From: Phoronis australis | Taxonomy: Eukaryota; Phoronida; Phoronidae | NCBI GenBank assembly: GCA_002633005.1 | Contig: NMRA01000003.1 | Coordinates: 1,792,727-1,856,726, forward strand | Length of the DNA stretch: 64,000 bases | Direction of reading: 5' to 3' | Part shown: one piece after another, positions 1 through 12,936 of the stretch | Numbering within the stretch: position 1 is the first letter of the stretch | How the letters are laid out: each line of letters opens with the position of its first letter | Notes under the pieces: generated by a model | The model's database searches: none | What the model was told of the DNA's origin: nothing | The model's input: only the letters and a program-made list of their open reading frames with translations | Program-made: the position numbers and the translations under genes

Positions 1-210
1 AAAAAAACGCAAAATTTCATTTTTTTCGAAAAATTTACGGAATTAGGCGATACCATCAGTTTAGATAGAATTTTGAACGGGCTTTCAGAAGATGGTTTCC
101 ATTTTTCGCTAGGACGTCTACTTTTGGAGTTATTTGAGATTTTCTGATAACGCTGTTCCTTTGTTGAGCGCTCTTGCTGCATTGATGTTGGTTTATCTTC
201 TATTGAAGTA

Positions 211-530
211 GACTGTAGCCTATTTCTTATTGATTTATGACATCTAAGTTCGTCATATGAATGTTGTGATGCTGTTCATCATCGCCACCACCATCATAAT
301 ATTCGTCATCATCGTCATCATCTTCGTCATCATCTCCGTCGTTGTTTTTTCCGTTAATTTCGCCAAGTGTCGCACAAGACTGTAGCCTTTTTCTTACTGA
401 TTTCGGACTTCTACGTTCGTCATGTGTATGTTGTTGTTACTTCTTTTGTTCATCCTCGCCACCATCGTCGTCATATTCGTCATCATCTTTATCGTCATCT
501 TTTTGGTTAATTTCGCCAAGTTTCGCTCCT
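211..530. repeat. Two tandem units rich in CAT/CGT triplets
   Basis: A block of about 165 bp (about 211-376) is followed by a diverged second copy (about 383-530). Both begin with TAGCCT-TTCTTA-TGATTT and end with GTTAATTTCGCCAAGT. Each contains runs of CATCATCGTC triplets that would read as Asp/Glu-rich peptide on the minus strand, but in-frame stops follow in each copy, so I do not call a gene. It could be a degenerate piece of an acidic coding repeat or just a triplet microsatellite. Confidence 0.6.
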
Positions 531-2799
531 CAGAGCGCTTTCATTTGCCTGGTACATGGTCTACATAACCATTACACCATACTAGGTAAATCTGTGGCTG
601 CTGGCACTCACTGCTGGTAATTTTAGCAAACCTCTGGCACTTAATTATCTGTGATAACTTAGACACTCAACATAAGAAAGCTTAAACCATTATTAGGTTG
701 TTTGTGCCTGATCAGCTGAGTTGAACAGAATGATTTCTTCTAAATGATCGTTATGGCAGGCACAGTTTTAGGAATTTCCCACTAAGCGCTAAAGCTTCAG
801 TGTTCACAAAGTTTCAGCCAATGGCTGCAACACTTAACTTCGGTCTTGGTTCGAGTTAACAGTGCAAATTTAATTAATTTAGTTAAAAGGGGTATTTAAC
901 AGTGATGCTGCCTGCAATAGGAATGCTTAACTTTGATGCCACCGAAGATTATTGGAAGGCACTTTTTTTTTAACTGAGTTTGTGAACAGTAGGCTGGTTA
1001 TATTTTTGTTGTTATTTTGTTCTAATATTTATTATTTTGGCAGTAAAAACATACATTCTGTTTCAATTTAACCATGTGTATTTTGTATTCCTTACCAAAA
1101 AAATCACTGAACATACACAAAACGAGTTCTTTTCTTCACTGAGATCAGCTGATAATCAGCCATGTTGTGCTAACTCCACTGAATTAGTTATCTGAATATC
1201 TCCGAACCTCACGGAAACGGTAATGCTCAACTTCATGGTTAACCACACGTAAACATCAGAGCTTTAACAGTAGCGGAGTTAACTGTATGGAAAGATGAGG
1301 GGCCAGTCAGTGGAATACAGAAACTCGATTACAGGTGGTTAGTTAATTAAGGCCGCATTCTATTCCTTCGTGCACAATTATTGACTCTTTTATTTGTTAA
1401 GCGAAGTGCTTTTGAGTGAATCTTTCGAGGGGGTTGTTGTCAATTCTATTCTTTCATTTATTGAGCAATAACCCTATGTTCAAGTTCATCCTGTTTTCGA
1501 AGATCTCACAACATTGCAGTTTTTAGATTTTCCTAAGATACACAATGTTTTGCCTGTATGTTCATTTTAGCATCTTGAAATTTACTGGTGCTGATTTATT
1601 TTCTGGTTTATTCATTATTTTCATGAAATGGTTTTTCTTAACTGATATAGTTTCATTTAGATTTGACAATACTTGTGGTGTCTTGGTTGATTAGCAGAAG
1701 ACACGGCCGAAAAAACAAAGATTAGCCTTATGTTCATAAATTGTCTGGTCTTACATTTTGAAATGTTGAATTTCATAAGATATTATGTAGGAGTATTTGT
1801 AGTATGCATGGGAGTTGCGGGGTTTTGAGTGTAACTGCATGTGTTAATTGGCATTATTGGTCTTGACAGTACATTCCAATTGGTATTATTGGTCTTGACA
1901 GTACATTCCGATACAACTCGGGATTTTTGTAACTGTGAGTCCAGCCTTAATTGCATTATACACGCCGCGGTACTTTCCAAATATTCATTTTTAACAGCAT
2001 TTGTTTGTTACTGTCAATATACCAGTTAGATCCCTTTGGAAAGGTAGTGAGCAATAGGTTCGCAATGAGTGGCACGAACGCTAGCACACACTTTTGACTA
2101 ACTGAAACGCTAGCAAAAATACCACCAGAGTTTTAGCCTGAGGCAGACCCACTGTCACTGAAGGGGTCATGCATTTTCACCAATGGTATGTTTCCTCTGT
2201 ATCCAAATGGCTTTTAAATGAAATCACAATTACCGGTAAATGGCAGACTGAACTACTAAGTCACAAAGGTTTTGATATGTTCTGTCAAATTTGTGATGTA
2301 GGTGTTGACATTAGTGTTGAAATTTCTGGTGTAACTCATTAATTTTCGTAAGCATGCCCTTGATATTAAACTGCAGCCCCATAATTAGAGTCTTGCAAAG
2401 AACAATATGGGAGCTCATAACTATTTTTAGGCTCTGTTAGTAAATCTGGTTTTTGGCATTGGAAATCATACATGACGATAACAACAAAAACTGACTGAGG
2501 TAGTCAAGAAGATTGTCGAATCGAAACACCAGGACTATGTCTGAACCAGCTTATCATTGTTCAGTCTCTTGCACTGAGAAATCGTGGCTAATATACAATA
2601 CTGGTACTATTTTTTCACAAAATTAAACATCCCACTTAGTGGACAAGGACCACATTTTTCAAAAAGACTAAATTTCCTTGGAATTAAGAAACTTACGATG
2701 TGCTGTTTAAATTTTTGGAAATATAGCCCTAACATAAAGCCTTGTCTTGCGTGACCTGTGGATGTGACCGTAGTCCATTCAAATGTTTGGCACAGCTGC
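531..2799. other. Gene-free AT-rich stretch
   Basis: No exon, RNA gene or transposon is recognisable here. The only structure I see is a 32-bp direct duplication at 1846-1877 and 1878-1909, differing at one base. Short open frames in this stretch have no recognisable protein content. Confidence 0.5.
1846..1909. repeat. 32-bp tandem duplication
   Basis: The unit AATTGGCATTATTGGTCTTG plus twelve more bases occurs twice back to back (1846-1877, 1878-1909), with one C/T difference. Two copies only, no coding context. Confidence 0.85.
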
Positions 2800-4155
2800 C
2801 CATATACCATGAATACTACGCTTACAAGGAAGTCACGCATTTCTAAAGATGTGCTAGAATTTTCACTGCTCGAACCTCAGCAGCTTTTATCAGGATCAAA
2901 GAGAGCGCAACGCTGGAGTCGGATATGATTTGTAATGACCGCATTGTCCGGTGCGTCTGAGCCAGACCCAGTAAAGTGTAATTACCTGACCATAAACTGT
3001 ACAAACAGGCCAATTTTCAAAATGCATTAACCTATAATTTTTATTAAAAACTAACAACACGGCTGTATTCAGTTGGAAAAAACAACCAAGTACGGTTTTC
3101 GATTTTTAAAAATTGATGAACTAATGAGCTAAAAACTACAAACATTAGGTACGATTGAAGATGAACAACCCTGCGTATTGACATACTCAGTGGATTTACA
3201 AATGCTGATCAGAGTAAACAATGTCACATGGATTATTCTTTTGATATTCTTTCAATCTAAAAAAAGAAGTCCGTGAGATGCGGACGCAACGTTGCTAATT
3301 TTTGTAAGTTTTTATTGTAGTATTAGACTGAAACTTTATTTGTTTTCTCAACTGGATGTCTCAAAATTTTCATGCTTTTATTCTTTTAATCTCGTTTAAC
3401 CAGATGTTTTACTTGGAAACAGTTGTACTTGTGCCCACTCTCCATTTTCTATGACTGACAAAAAGCTAGAATAGTTATGTAGTCAGTTCAACCGAAATTG
3501 TCCAGAGATTCCAAATCTTCAGTTTGGCTATCATCGTATTTGCGCTTTTTGTATATATATTTTTTTATATGAGTTCTTATAAGGATTAAATTTGAACTAA
3601 TGATACGTCCAGTTTTGTTTGTTATGAAATGTTTAGTGTAGCTGTAATCTGGCAAGTTCTGCATGGATGGGTTCACAATTAGCTAAACTAATTAAGTTCC
3701 ACTGGCGATCAAAATGTACCACTGTTTATTGTATTTCAAATGTACAACAAAAAGATGTCAACCCGTTCCCGATAAGAAAAAACAAGTAGACAGGAATATT
3801 AAAATGAAATAACAAAAACCAGTATGAAACATATTCCATTGTTCCTCAGGGAAGTGGCCCTTTGTCAAGGTAAACACAAATTAACTTTTTAGTGGTTTTG
3901 TAATATTTAAAATGTACCAAATTAAAATCTTCACAGTTACAGGATGTAACCCAGTGCTAATGACAGAGAAAACCAATTCGGGTGTAATATAATGACCACC
4001 ATTGTTGAGACAGTAGTGTTAGCTAATTACCTTTCCACTTCATTAGCTCAGATCTACATCAATACAAAGGGTGTGCTGAATAGACATTATAAAAGTTGTC
4101 TAGGGCTGAGGGAATCTGAGTGTTGACCAGTGATAAGGGAGAAATTCTCCACATG
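2800..4155 (+). repeat. Dispersed repeat family A, copy 1
   Basis: This stretch is collinear, with many small differences, with about 34605-35830. Shared landmarks include CGCATTTCTAAAGAT near the start, ATTGTCCGGTGCG, CTACAAACATT, GTGGCCCTTTGTCAAG, ACAAAGGG followed by ATTATAAAAGTTGTC, and GAGAAATTCTCCACA at the end. A third copy lies inverted at about 13440-14900. No long reading frame is conserved between the copies, so it looks like a non-autonomous or fully decayed mobile element. Class unknown. Confidence 0.8.
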
Positions 4156-6066
4156 ATGCATCTAACCATGCTATCTCTTCATAGTCATCATCTAACTAAC
4201 AATACAGAGATGTAATGTGTCGCATGAGCATGATGAGGTCAGTCTCACTTGCTAATGTAAAGTACTAACACCAATGAACTGCAGTGTTGATTCTGAACTT
4301 GGGATGATGTCACCACATTTCTGGAGTAGTAAATGATAAAAACATCCATTACTGATGGAGATAATAGAGTATGTACTTATTGTTTAAGTTCTCCCTGAAT
4401 AAGTGACCACTGTAGTCATTTTGCAACTAATTGCTTTAGGCTCCATCAATGCAAATCTCTGCCAGTTAGTACAGATTTATTGGTATTCTCCGAATTTTAG
4501 TCCTGAGAAAACACTACACACAGGTTTTTGTTATGTTGTGAATTTTGAGATTTTGTTTCTCTTCCTAAAGATCAGATGAAAGTTAAATAATACTTTTAAT
4601 ATTAACAGTGTTTTGACATGCCAGATCGGCGAAGATTGAAGCAGAAAATACCGGAAATGACGGAAATTTTCGAAAACGCGAGATCTGACCTGAATGGGAT
4701 GTATCCTGAGTACCAATGTATAATGTAGTGAGCATGCAAAATTTCCCTTTTGTGATTGGTCAGTATAAGTGTGTTTCAGATTACACAACGTCACATGATC
4801 TCGTGGTAACAACCACCCGTCAAAGCTGTTCTCTGGCCCCGTTGTAGTTTCTTTTTGTTGGTGCTTTATTTTTTTCATGTTTTTCTCAACTTCACTGTAT
4901 TCTTCCTTCCAATGTCGCCATGGGTTCATTGCTATGCTCACTGGGCTGCATCTTAGATGGCAGAAACTTGCGTGAGAAGTATCCGCGATATTTTTCGGCA
5001 TGATTCCTACAATCAGCCGAACAGTTCTAAACGAGGCTAATGTAACAACAACACTGAGTTTTCTTACCTCCAGCACAAACAAAGAAGATTTCTGTTCGGG
5101 GCGGTACTCAATGTTACGGGTACATTGTGCAGGAGTGTGATGAACTAAAATGTACCTTCTTGACCATGAGACAACTCCTGCACTAACATTTGGGGTTTTG
5201 TTATCCTAGCGCCTTAAAGCGAGCCTGAGTCAGTCTGTGACTAACTCATCCTAATAGATTCACAAATGAATGCTCGTAGCTTAGACACGATTTTGAAGAA
5301 ACCCTGTTTGCTTATTTCTCTTACAGTGCATTGAATTTAAGGGCAGCTACTCTTTACTTTTCAATAGTCATGCTGGTCGTTGCCTTACTTACTGTTCATC
5401 TTTGACTTTGAAACTCGCATGCTAAGTGGGCATGTTGCTTTACGATCGCAATGATCTCATCTAGCACGTACAGCTAAGTCCATAAATAGCGACTAGCTCA
5501 CTTCAATCCTTGACAGTGCCATCGAGCCTTGATGTGCCGCGGACTTTGCCAGATCCTCTGGGGTAAATAGTGCACGCTTTCTCATCCACTTGCGTGCAAA
5601 TTTTATTAGTGTAAGATTTGTCTAATGTTGGGTCTTGGTGACGTGGGAAGAAATCAACCATGCCGATAACAAAAAAGCAAAAAACATCTATTAAATGAGT
5701 TTTTACTTAATGTTCATTTTTTTGATATTAAGCACAAATTGAAATTGAAAATCGTTGTTGTGGGTTGTATCACATATTCTTTTGCAATTTAGTTCTGGAG
5801 ATGTTGGAAATTGCGAAAGCTTTCACTTGCAAAATACAGATATTTGAAATGAATGTAGCAGATCATTTACTTTGGCCTATTGATAGCTTATACATCTGAT
5901 GTGAAGTCTCCATGATTGCACTTCATACCTGACACATTGCCTCAGGGTTTCACCTTATGTAAGTAAGTAAACTAATGCAAGTCAATTAAATTGAAATTTC
6001 AGAGGTGTTGCCCTGAGGCAATTCAGTTCTATTTCTCATTGGGTGATGCCTGTGGTATGGCAAAAT
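4156..6066. other. Gene-free stretch with one long minus-strand open frame
   Basis: No recognisable gene. A minus-strand frame is open at 4531-5082 (about 183 codons) and contains a mixed charged stretch (for example NPWRHWKEEYSEVEKN), but I see no known domain, no supporting splice partners, and it lies in repeat-rich AT-rich DNA. It may be chance or an unrecognised exon. Confidence 0.4.
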
Positions 6067-7603
6067 AGCCTCCAGTGGTTGACCTCTATTTCCCAGTGGG
6101 GTGGTGCTTGGCAAACTGGATTGTGTGCCCTAAGGCTGTTGTTCTTCAGCCAGCAATATGGGACGCTGTTTTTCTAAATGTTCATTGAATGTTTTCTGGT
6201 GGGGGGGCGGTGCCACTGGTTTGGTCAGATATCAATATGTTTGGTGAGTTGACATTCCAGTCTAGCAACAAACATACTGGCCTTCAGTTTAGCAGCTGTG
6301 TTCACTTGATCACAAAAAGCAATATATATCCCAGTCTGCACTCATTGTCAACTGTCTGTTGATTGTTTTAGAATGCCATGAACCTGTAATGTAGACTTTC
6401 AAAAACCTTGTGGGCATGCTGGAATGAGGTCAGCATTTTTACAACTTCTTTCAGTGGTTCTCAAGTACACATGCAACCTGTTTTGGGTCGATCATCTCTT
6501 CGACAAGTTTGTGTTTTGCTGTGCGGTTGAGACTGTTACCAGGCCGTCAGATTTAAAAACAAAATACAGTTTAAAATTGTGGGAAATTATCTTTTCTTAA
6601 CCAAGTTATCACATTTTTATGACACCTGTTCAGAGTATTGGTTCCTCTAGTGTAGAGTACAACCCCCCATCTACTGAACATGAATTTTCAACATTTCATT
6701 TTTCAACATCATATCATCGGAAAGCAATGAAATCCTTTTCTTTGGCAACATTTTATTCACTTTGTTTGAATTTTGGGTGGTTGGGAACCCTGATTTATGT
6801 ACTTGTGCCTTTGGAATGAGATGTGTTCTCTTGACAAAAAGCAGTTTCTGAGTATGAACCCTGGGGTGTCAGTACACAGGCAGTGTCCATACCGGCGGAC
6901 ATTGTTATGATCAAAGACCTGGCATTGTAAGGGTAACAGTACTTTTTTAAGGCTTCCTGTTAAATTTTAATTAACGAAAACCATTTGATTACCCCTCAGT
7001 GGATTTTTATGAAACTGAAATTAATGACCATTAGGCCTCAAACCAGTAATTTGATGTGAGTCATTTTTTTAGTCCAAATTTCAAGAAATCATGTTTTTGT
7101 TTCTATTCTAACAATAACCACATAACTGAGTTAAGTGGGGGGTTCTTTAGGTACTTAGGCAATCTTGTTTGCCGTGTGGGCCTCAGGGGTCAAATCTGGT
7201 GACTGCTTATGTGGGACGTTATCAACTTGTATATTTTAAACCTGAGTTTAAACCAAACATCTAAAGAACTATAAATTTTAACTTGGTAAAAGTATGTCTT
7301 TCCAGAAAGGAAACAGTCTTTAGAAATTTGATTTTTGACTTCATATGAATCTTGTATCAATGGGATTTAACCCGACCTGGTCGTTTTTGTAAAATTTTTA
7401 GCAACAAAGAATGGTGTAAGCATAGTTCATAACAATGAACATGCAGTATCTGACATTAATGAACATGCAGTATCTGACATTAGTGAACATGCAGTATCTG
7501 ACATTAATGAACATGCAGTATCTGACATTAATGAACATGCAGTATCTGACATTAATGAACATGCAGTATCTGACATTAATGAACATGCAGTATCTGACAT
7601 TAN
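6067..7603. repeat. 1.54 kb tandem block, copy 1
   Basis: The block starting AGCCTCCAGTGGTTGACC at 6067 reappears at 7604 and stays collinear, ending in the 24-bp minisatellite in both copies. The copies differ by scattered substitutions and small indels (for example GTTTGGTGAG versus GTTTGTTGAG). The last base of copy 1 is an N (7603), exactly at the junction, so the duplication may be an assembly join of two alleles rather than real. Confidence 0.9.
7434..7601. repeat. 24-bp minisatellite, 7 copies
   Basis: Seven exact-length units of AATGAACATGCAGTATCTGA + CATT. One unit has AGTG in place of AATG. Because 24 is a multiple of three and the unit lacks stops in several frames, it yields artificial open frames (repeated MNMQYLTL on plus, MSDTACSL on minus). 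No coding context supports these. Confidence 0.97.
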
Positions 7604-9160
7604 AGCCTCCAGTGGTTGACCTCTATTTCCCAGTGGGGTGGTGCTTGGCAAACTGGATTGTGTGCCCTAAGGCTGTTGTTCTTCAGCCAGCAATATGGGA
7701 CACTGTTTTTCTAAATGTTCATTGAATGTTTGCTGGTGGGGGGCGGTGCCACTGGTTTGGTCAGATATCAATATGTTTGTTGAGTTGACATTCCAGTCTA
7801 GCAACAAACATACTGGCCTTCAGTTTAGCAGCTGTGTTCACTTGATCACAAAAAGCAATATATATCCCAGTCTGCACTTGTCAACTGTCTGTTGATAGTT
7901 AGAATGCCATGAACCTGTAATGTAGACTTTCAAAAACCTTGTGGGCATGCTGGAATGACTCAGGTCGGCATTTTTACAACTTCTTTCAGTGGTTCTCAAG
8001 TACACATGCAACCTGTTTTGGGTGGATCATCTCTTCGACAAGTTTATGTTTTGCTGTGTTGAGACTGTTACCAGGCCGTCAGATTTAAAAACAAATACAG
8101 TTTAAAATTGTGGGAAATTATCTTTTCTTAACCAAGTTATCACATTTTTATGACACCTGTTCAGAGTATTGGTTCCTCTAGTATAGAGTACAACCCTCCA
8201 TCTACTGAACATGAATTTTCAACATCATTTTTCAACATCATATCATCGGAAAGCAATGAAATCCTTTTCTTTGGCAACATTTTATTCACTTTGTTTGAAT
8301 TTTGGGTGGTGGGGAACCCTGATTTATGTACTTGTGCCTTTGGAATGAAATGTGTTCTCTTGACAAAAAGCAGTTTCTGAGTATGAACCCTGGGGTGTCA
8401 GTACACAGGCAGTGTCCATACCGGCGGACATTGTTATGATCAAAGACCTGGCATTGTAAGGGTAACAGCACTTTTTTAAGGCTTCCTGTTAAATTTTAAT
8501 TAACGAAAACCATTTGATTACCCCTCAGTGGATTTTTATGAAACTGAAATTAATGACCATTAGGCCTCAAAGCATACGGTAATTTGATGTGAGTCATTTT
8601 TTTAGTCCAAATTTCAAGAAATCTTGTTTTTGTTTCTATTCTAATAATAACCACATAACTGAGTTAAGTGGGGGGTTCTTTACGTACTTTGGCAATCTTG
8701 TTTGCCGTGTGGGCCTCAGGGGTCATTGATCTGGTGACTGCTTATGTGGGACGTTATCAACATGTATATTTTAAACCTGAGTTTAAACTAAACATCTAAA
8801 GAACTATAAATTTTAACTTGGTAAAAGTATGTCTTTCCAGAAAGGAAACAGTCTTTAGAAATTTGATTTTTGACTTCATACGAATCTTGTATCAATGGGA
8901 TTTAACCCGACCTGGTCGTTTTTGTAAAATTTTTAGCAACAAAGAATGGTGTAAGCATAGTTCATAACAATGAACATGCAGTATCTGACATTAATGAACA
9001 TGCAGTATCTGACATTAATGAACATGCAGTATCTGACATTAGTGAACATGCAGTATCTGACATTAGTGAACATGCAGTATCTGACATTAGTGAACATGCA
9101 GTATCTGACATTAATGAACATGCAGTATCTGACATTAATGAACATGCAGTATCTGGCATT
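7604..9160. repeat. 1.54 kb tandem block, copy 2
   Basis: Second copy of the block at 6067-7603, same orientation, head to tail. It carries the same ordered landmarks and ends in its own minisatellite of eight units instead of seven. After 9160 the sequence becomes unique. Confidence 0.9.
8969..9160. repeat. 24-bp minisatellite, 8 copies
   Basis: Eight units of the same 24-bp repeat as at 7434-7601. Here three consecutive units (9041-9112) carry AGTG and the last has GGCATT instead of GACATT. The different copy number and variant pattern resemble allelic minisatellite variation. Confidence 0.97.
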
Positions 9161-10076
9161 AATTAAATAAAATTGCTATACCTTAAGGATATTCTGATAA
9201 TTGTCAAAAATGTTGAGTATAAAATTTTGAGTGGGAAAAACACCGGGTGGTGGTATAATAAGCAGGGCACTGAAACAGTTTTGAGAGTACGACAGGTCTC
9301 TGAAATTAGTTCGACTGGAATGTGTGCTCAATGACAAACATCCATGCTCAGTACAGCAGCGATTCAGCCAATCATTCGCACAATTTTTGCGTTGTGCATC
9401 TTGCTTACATCATCAGAATTTCAGTTTGAATAAGCTTTTGCTTTTGTATCAACTGTAAAGTTTTCAGGTGCCTTCCATTGAAAGTAAAATAGTTTGAAAC
9501 TGACCTCAAATGCCTCCTACGCTGGCAGCTTTCTCTTTTATGGTATCTTTTGTTTTCGTATTTTGAATTATAATTTTGACTTCAGTAGTACTTTTATTTC
9601 CATTTGTTTGCCTTGACTGCCTGATGCGTGGCCCCAGAATAAAAATATATCAGTGAACTTGTCAATAAACCCTCATGTTTTACTGGACTTTGAAGAGGAA
9701 ATGACATAGCTTAGTCAGACTTGCTATTTGCATTCAAAATAAGTTTCGTTGTTGACATTTTCATGCACTCTGACTCTTAATGTAATGACCATTGTTTTTG
9801 AACTGTACAGGGGCACATTCAAGAAAGGGACTGAAATAACTGATTTATGTATGCTGGATCAAGCACACGAATGTAGACGGTAAATATTGCGTGATTGTGA
9901 TTTTCTATCAATAAGCTCTAGAGTTAAGCTTAAACGGACTCTCAATCCAGGTAACACAACAAGAACTGCCGAGTATCCACTCTGAACAAAAAAGTATTAT
10001 AAAATTAAACGGAAAACAAATCTTAAGAAACTAAACTGCAAAGAATGATCATGCAATATATCAGGCTCCTGTCAAA
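9161..10076. other. Gene-free stretch
   Basis: No exon, RNA gene, tandem repeat or inverted repeat recognised. Confidence 0.5.
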
Positions 10077-10375
10077 TGGACATTTATCCCCAAACGAGCC
10101 CCATGGTTTGGTGGATTCTATGAAAGATTAATCGGTTTAACAAAATGGGCAATGAACAAAGTGCTTGGGAACTCATGAGTAAAGCTGCATGAACTTGACA
10201 CTGTGGTAACAGAACTAGAATCTGTGATCAACAACAGATCCTTAACATAGTATCAAGTGATAAAGACGACCCAAACCCACTCACATCTGATCTGTGGACG
10301 AATGACAGCATTACCCGGCCAGTTTACAGAGCTTGAGGAAATTACAGATCCAGATTTTACTCTATGACAGGAGTC
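10077..10375 (+). pseudogene. BEL/Pao-type retrotransposon integrase relic
   Basis: Read on the plus strand, the DNA encodes FIPKRAPWFGGFYERLIG, the hallmark of the C-terminal part of integrase in BEL/Pao LTR retrotransposons, followed by pieces resembling the downstream family signature (ELESVINNRSLT, then after a frame change GRMTALPGQFTEL). An in-frame TGA after KVLGNS, a TAG after NNRSLT and at least one frameshift show it is dead. I see no LTRs, primer-binding site or other pol domains nearby, so only a fragment remains. The family motif is established knowledge; the reading is direct. Confidence 0.8.
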
Positions 10376-12936
10376 CACAACTAGACGAGTGAAATATGGA
10401 TCCAGTCTTCTGCTTAAGAGTGAACCATTGTCATCTCACTTGAGTGATAAAGGCAGGATTCAACTAAAACACATATTGGCAGTGTGTCACAGGATGGACA
10501 TTATGGTTTTTTGGTAGATGGTCTCATTGCCTAGGCTGTTGTGTATCTCTCCTATAACCTTAGGTCACACTTGTCCATTTCAGTAAGGCTCCAACATTGT
10601 CCCAAACTTTTGAGGTACAGAGGACTATTTTGTTTTAGAGAACTGGATGGGAAGTAAGGTGCAATTGATATATGTTGTTGAAGCCAAAACTGTGTTTAGT
10701 AAACGTTTGAATAGCCATTGAATAGCATGCTTTGGAATATACAAACCATTCCTGCCTCAGCTATGCTACAAAGCACTTTGAGAGAATGCTGTTTTAAAGG
10801 TCCAGTCTAACTCATGCAAGGGCCAAAGACCTGTGCACTCCATGACTTGTTCAAAGCAAGGAAAGTATTTAATGTCTGTTGGAAATGTTTTTTGTTACCA
10901 TTGGGGAGAATTTAGGAACTAAAGGAAGGGCATCAACCTTTTTAGCCCCCTTTTATATCTACCACTCCTGTTAGGTGTTACACATTGCCATGGTACTTTT
11001 TCTTGTTTGGCTCTAATTTCACCAAAATCACCAGTTTATATGTACCCAGATACGTATAAGTGTTTGCGCTTTGTGCTGTCAGTCCCTCCGGCAGTTAGTT
11101 GTGTTGATTAAAAAACGGACAGTCTCCGCACAAATAAAAAAGTTCATGTTCATTCAAAGTTTTGTCTATTCATTAGACATCATCAGGATAATTATATACA
11201 ATAAGACAGCAAGTGTCGACATACCAGTCAGGTAACATCCATGTAGTGAAATGAGAGTAGCGAGTAGGGAATAGCAAGTATGTTATTGCCATAGTTGCAT
11301 GGTCACTGACCCCTGCATGTTATTCTCACTATGGCCAAAAACTGATGTAATTAGTTATGTTGAGCATTTACACTCCTTATTTGGAGCTATATATCAATGA
11401 TTATATATAAATATATAGGCATAATCACTTCGCATGCAGAAAGTGGAGCTGAATGCAAACAATCGTGCTTGCTGAGCTAAAAACAAGTGAAATGAATGCA
11501 TTTTGGTAGCTGGAGACTTGGCATAAAAAAGATGTAGTGAAGAAACAAAAATCCATTCAATGACTGTATCATTCAAGGGTAAGTGTATAAAGCAAGGGTA
11601 AAATTAAGGGATTGGTGGGCGTTAACTGGAACATTCGTTTTTATTGACACAAGTTCTGCATTCTCCTGTTGTTAGAGAAATCAATTGAAATCTCTTACGT
11701 GTTAAAATACTGTAAAACTTTCCTCAAAAACTGACACTTGTTACATGGACAAAAGTTGGCGGGTATAGGGTTAAAATGAAAGAGAATCAGTTTGACAATA
11801 TTCATTGTGCAGGAAATGAAAGTGTGCGTTTAAAGCGTACAAGAAATTAAAAAGGTTTTGTCTGACAACTGCTCACCAGTTGAGGCTTTATACTACGTTC
11901 GGTTGCTATGGAAACTGATTAGCAAATGGCCGTTTTGTATTGCAAACTGTCATTAATTTTTTTAATAATGACTTATACAGACAGAGTACTTACAGTCATT
12001 AAGAGTCTTATAGCTTATATAAAATAACTTAAAAAATATTTTATGTAAGTTATGAGCTACACAGAAATATTATAAACCACGAAAACCATCCTTGTCTCAA
12101 TCTCCAGAACCAAAGAAAATTCAATTCTGGCTTGAAATACGGTGTCCCAAATGTTTGAGACTGGCCTGTAATACTAGAGTATGTTTCAATACACTCTGTT
12201 CAATGAAGCTATTACACATGGTAAATGTGTATAACTATTCTTGTCAACTGAAGTGAATCTGGTCAATTTGTTGTCTCGTTCCCGTGGCAACAATCATTAA
12301 AATCACTTGAAGGCAACTAATTAGAGAGGCCTGATTATCACCTTTATAGCAGAATTGCTGGCTTGCAGTCTTCATTTTCAAATCCATAGAAAGCATGCAA
12401 TAGAAGTAAATCAATTTTTATCTTTCATACAAATATACTGAACACTATGATAGCATTCTCATTTACTGTCTGATTATCATGAAATCCGCATGAAAGAGGT
12501 TTCGTCAAGGTATATAGGGCATTTGAAGAATGTACAAAGTTGCTTACAGTTACTAGAAATCTTATCTCAGAAGTTAGTGAATTGATATTTGCTGTCACTT
12601 TTTATTTTCAAAATGGCTCGACACTCTGACATTTTTGATGGATCATGGCATAGAGGTGTGTGGTTGAGGTGCAATTGACCAAACTGGTCTAATTTGTATT
12701 TATATATTACAAACCTCCCTATAGTAGATGTATATTTTTACCAATGTAGCCATAGGTGACTTTCAACTCTTTGCTTTGCAACCACATGATTAAAATATTG
12801 TGCACCTGTTTTGTTATGTGTCACAGACTACAGTTCATGTTTCTTTTGTCTGACTATTAGTAAGTGGATTTAAAATAACTGACAGATGTTTCAGTGCCGG
12901 ATTGGTTTAAAATATTGGTCACTTCCTGTTTTGCAG
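10376..12936. other. Gene-free stretch upstream of the SDR exons
   Basis: The upstream exons of the dehydrogenase gene that begins at 12937 should lie in or before this stretch. I searched by eye for its usual glycine-rich cofactor motif and the Tyr-x-x-x-Lys active site and did not find them. Otherwise nothing recognisable. Confidence 0.45.

Noticed and set aside
4531-5082. Minus-strand open frame of about 183 codons
   Set aside because: No recognisable domain, no splice partners, and it lies in repeat-rich gene-free DNA. An unknown exon cannot be excluded.
7427-7725. Repetitive proteins from the 24-bp array
   Set aside because: Artefact of a stop-free period divisible by three; no start context, splice sites or neighbouring gene.
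7434-9160. CRISPR-like array
   Set aside because: Units are directly abutting with no spacers, and the genome is eukaryotic.
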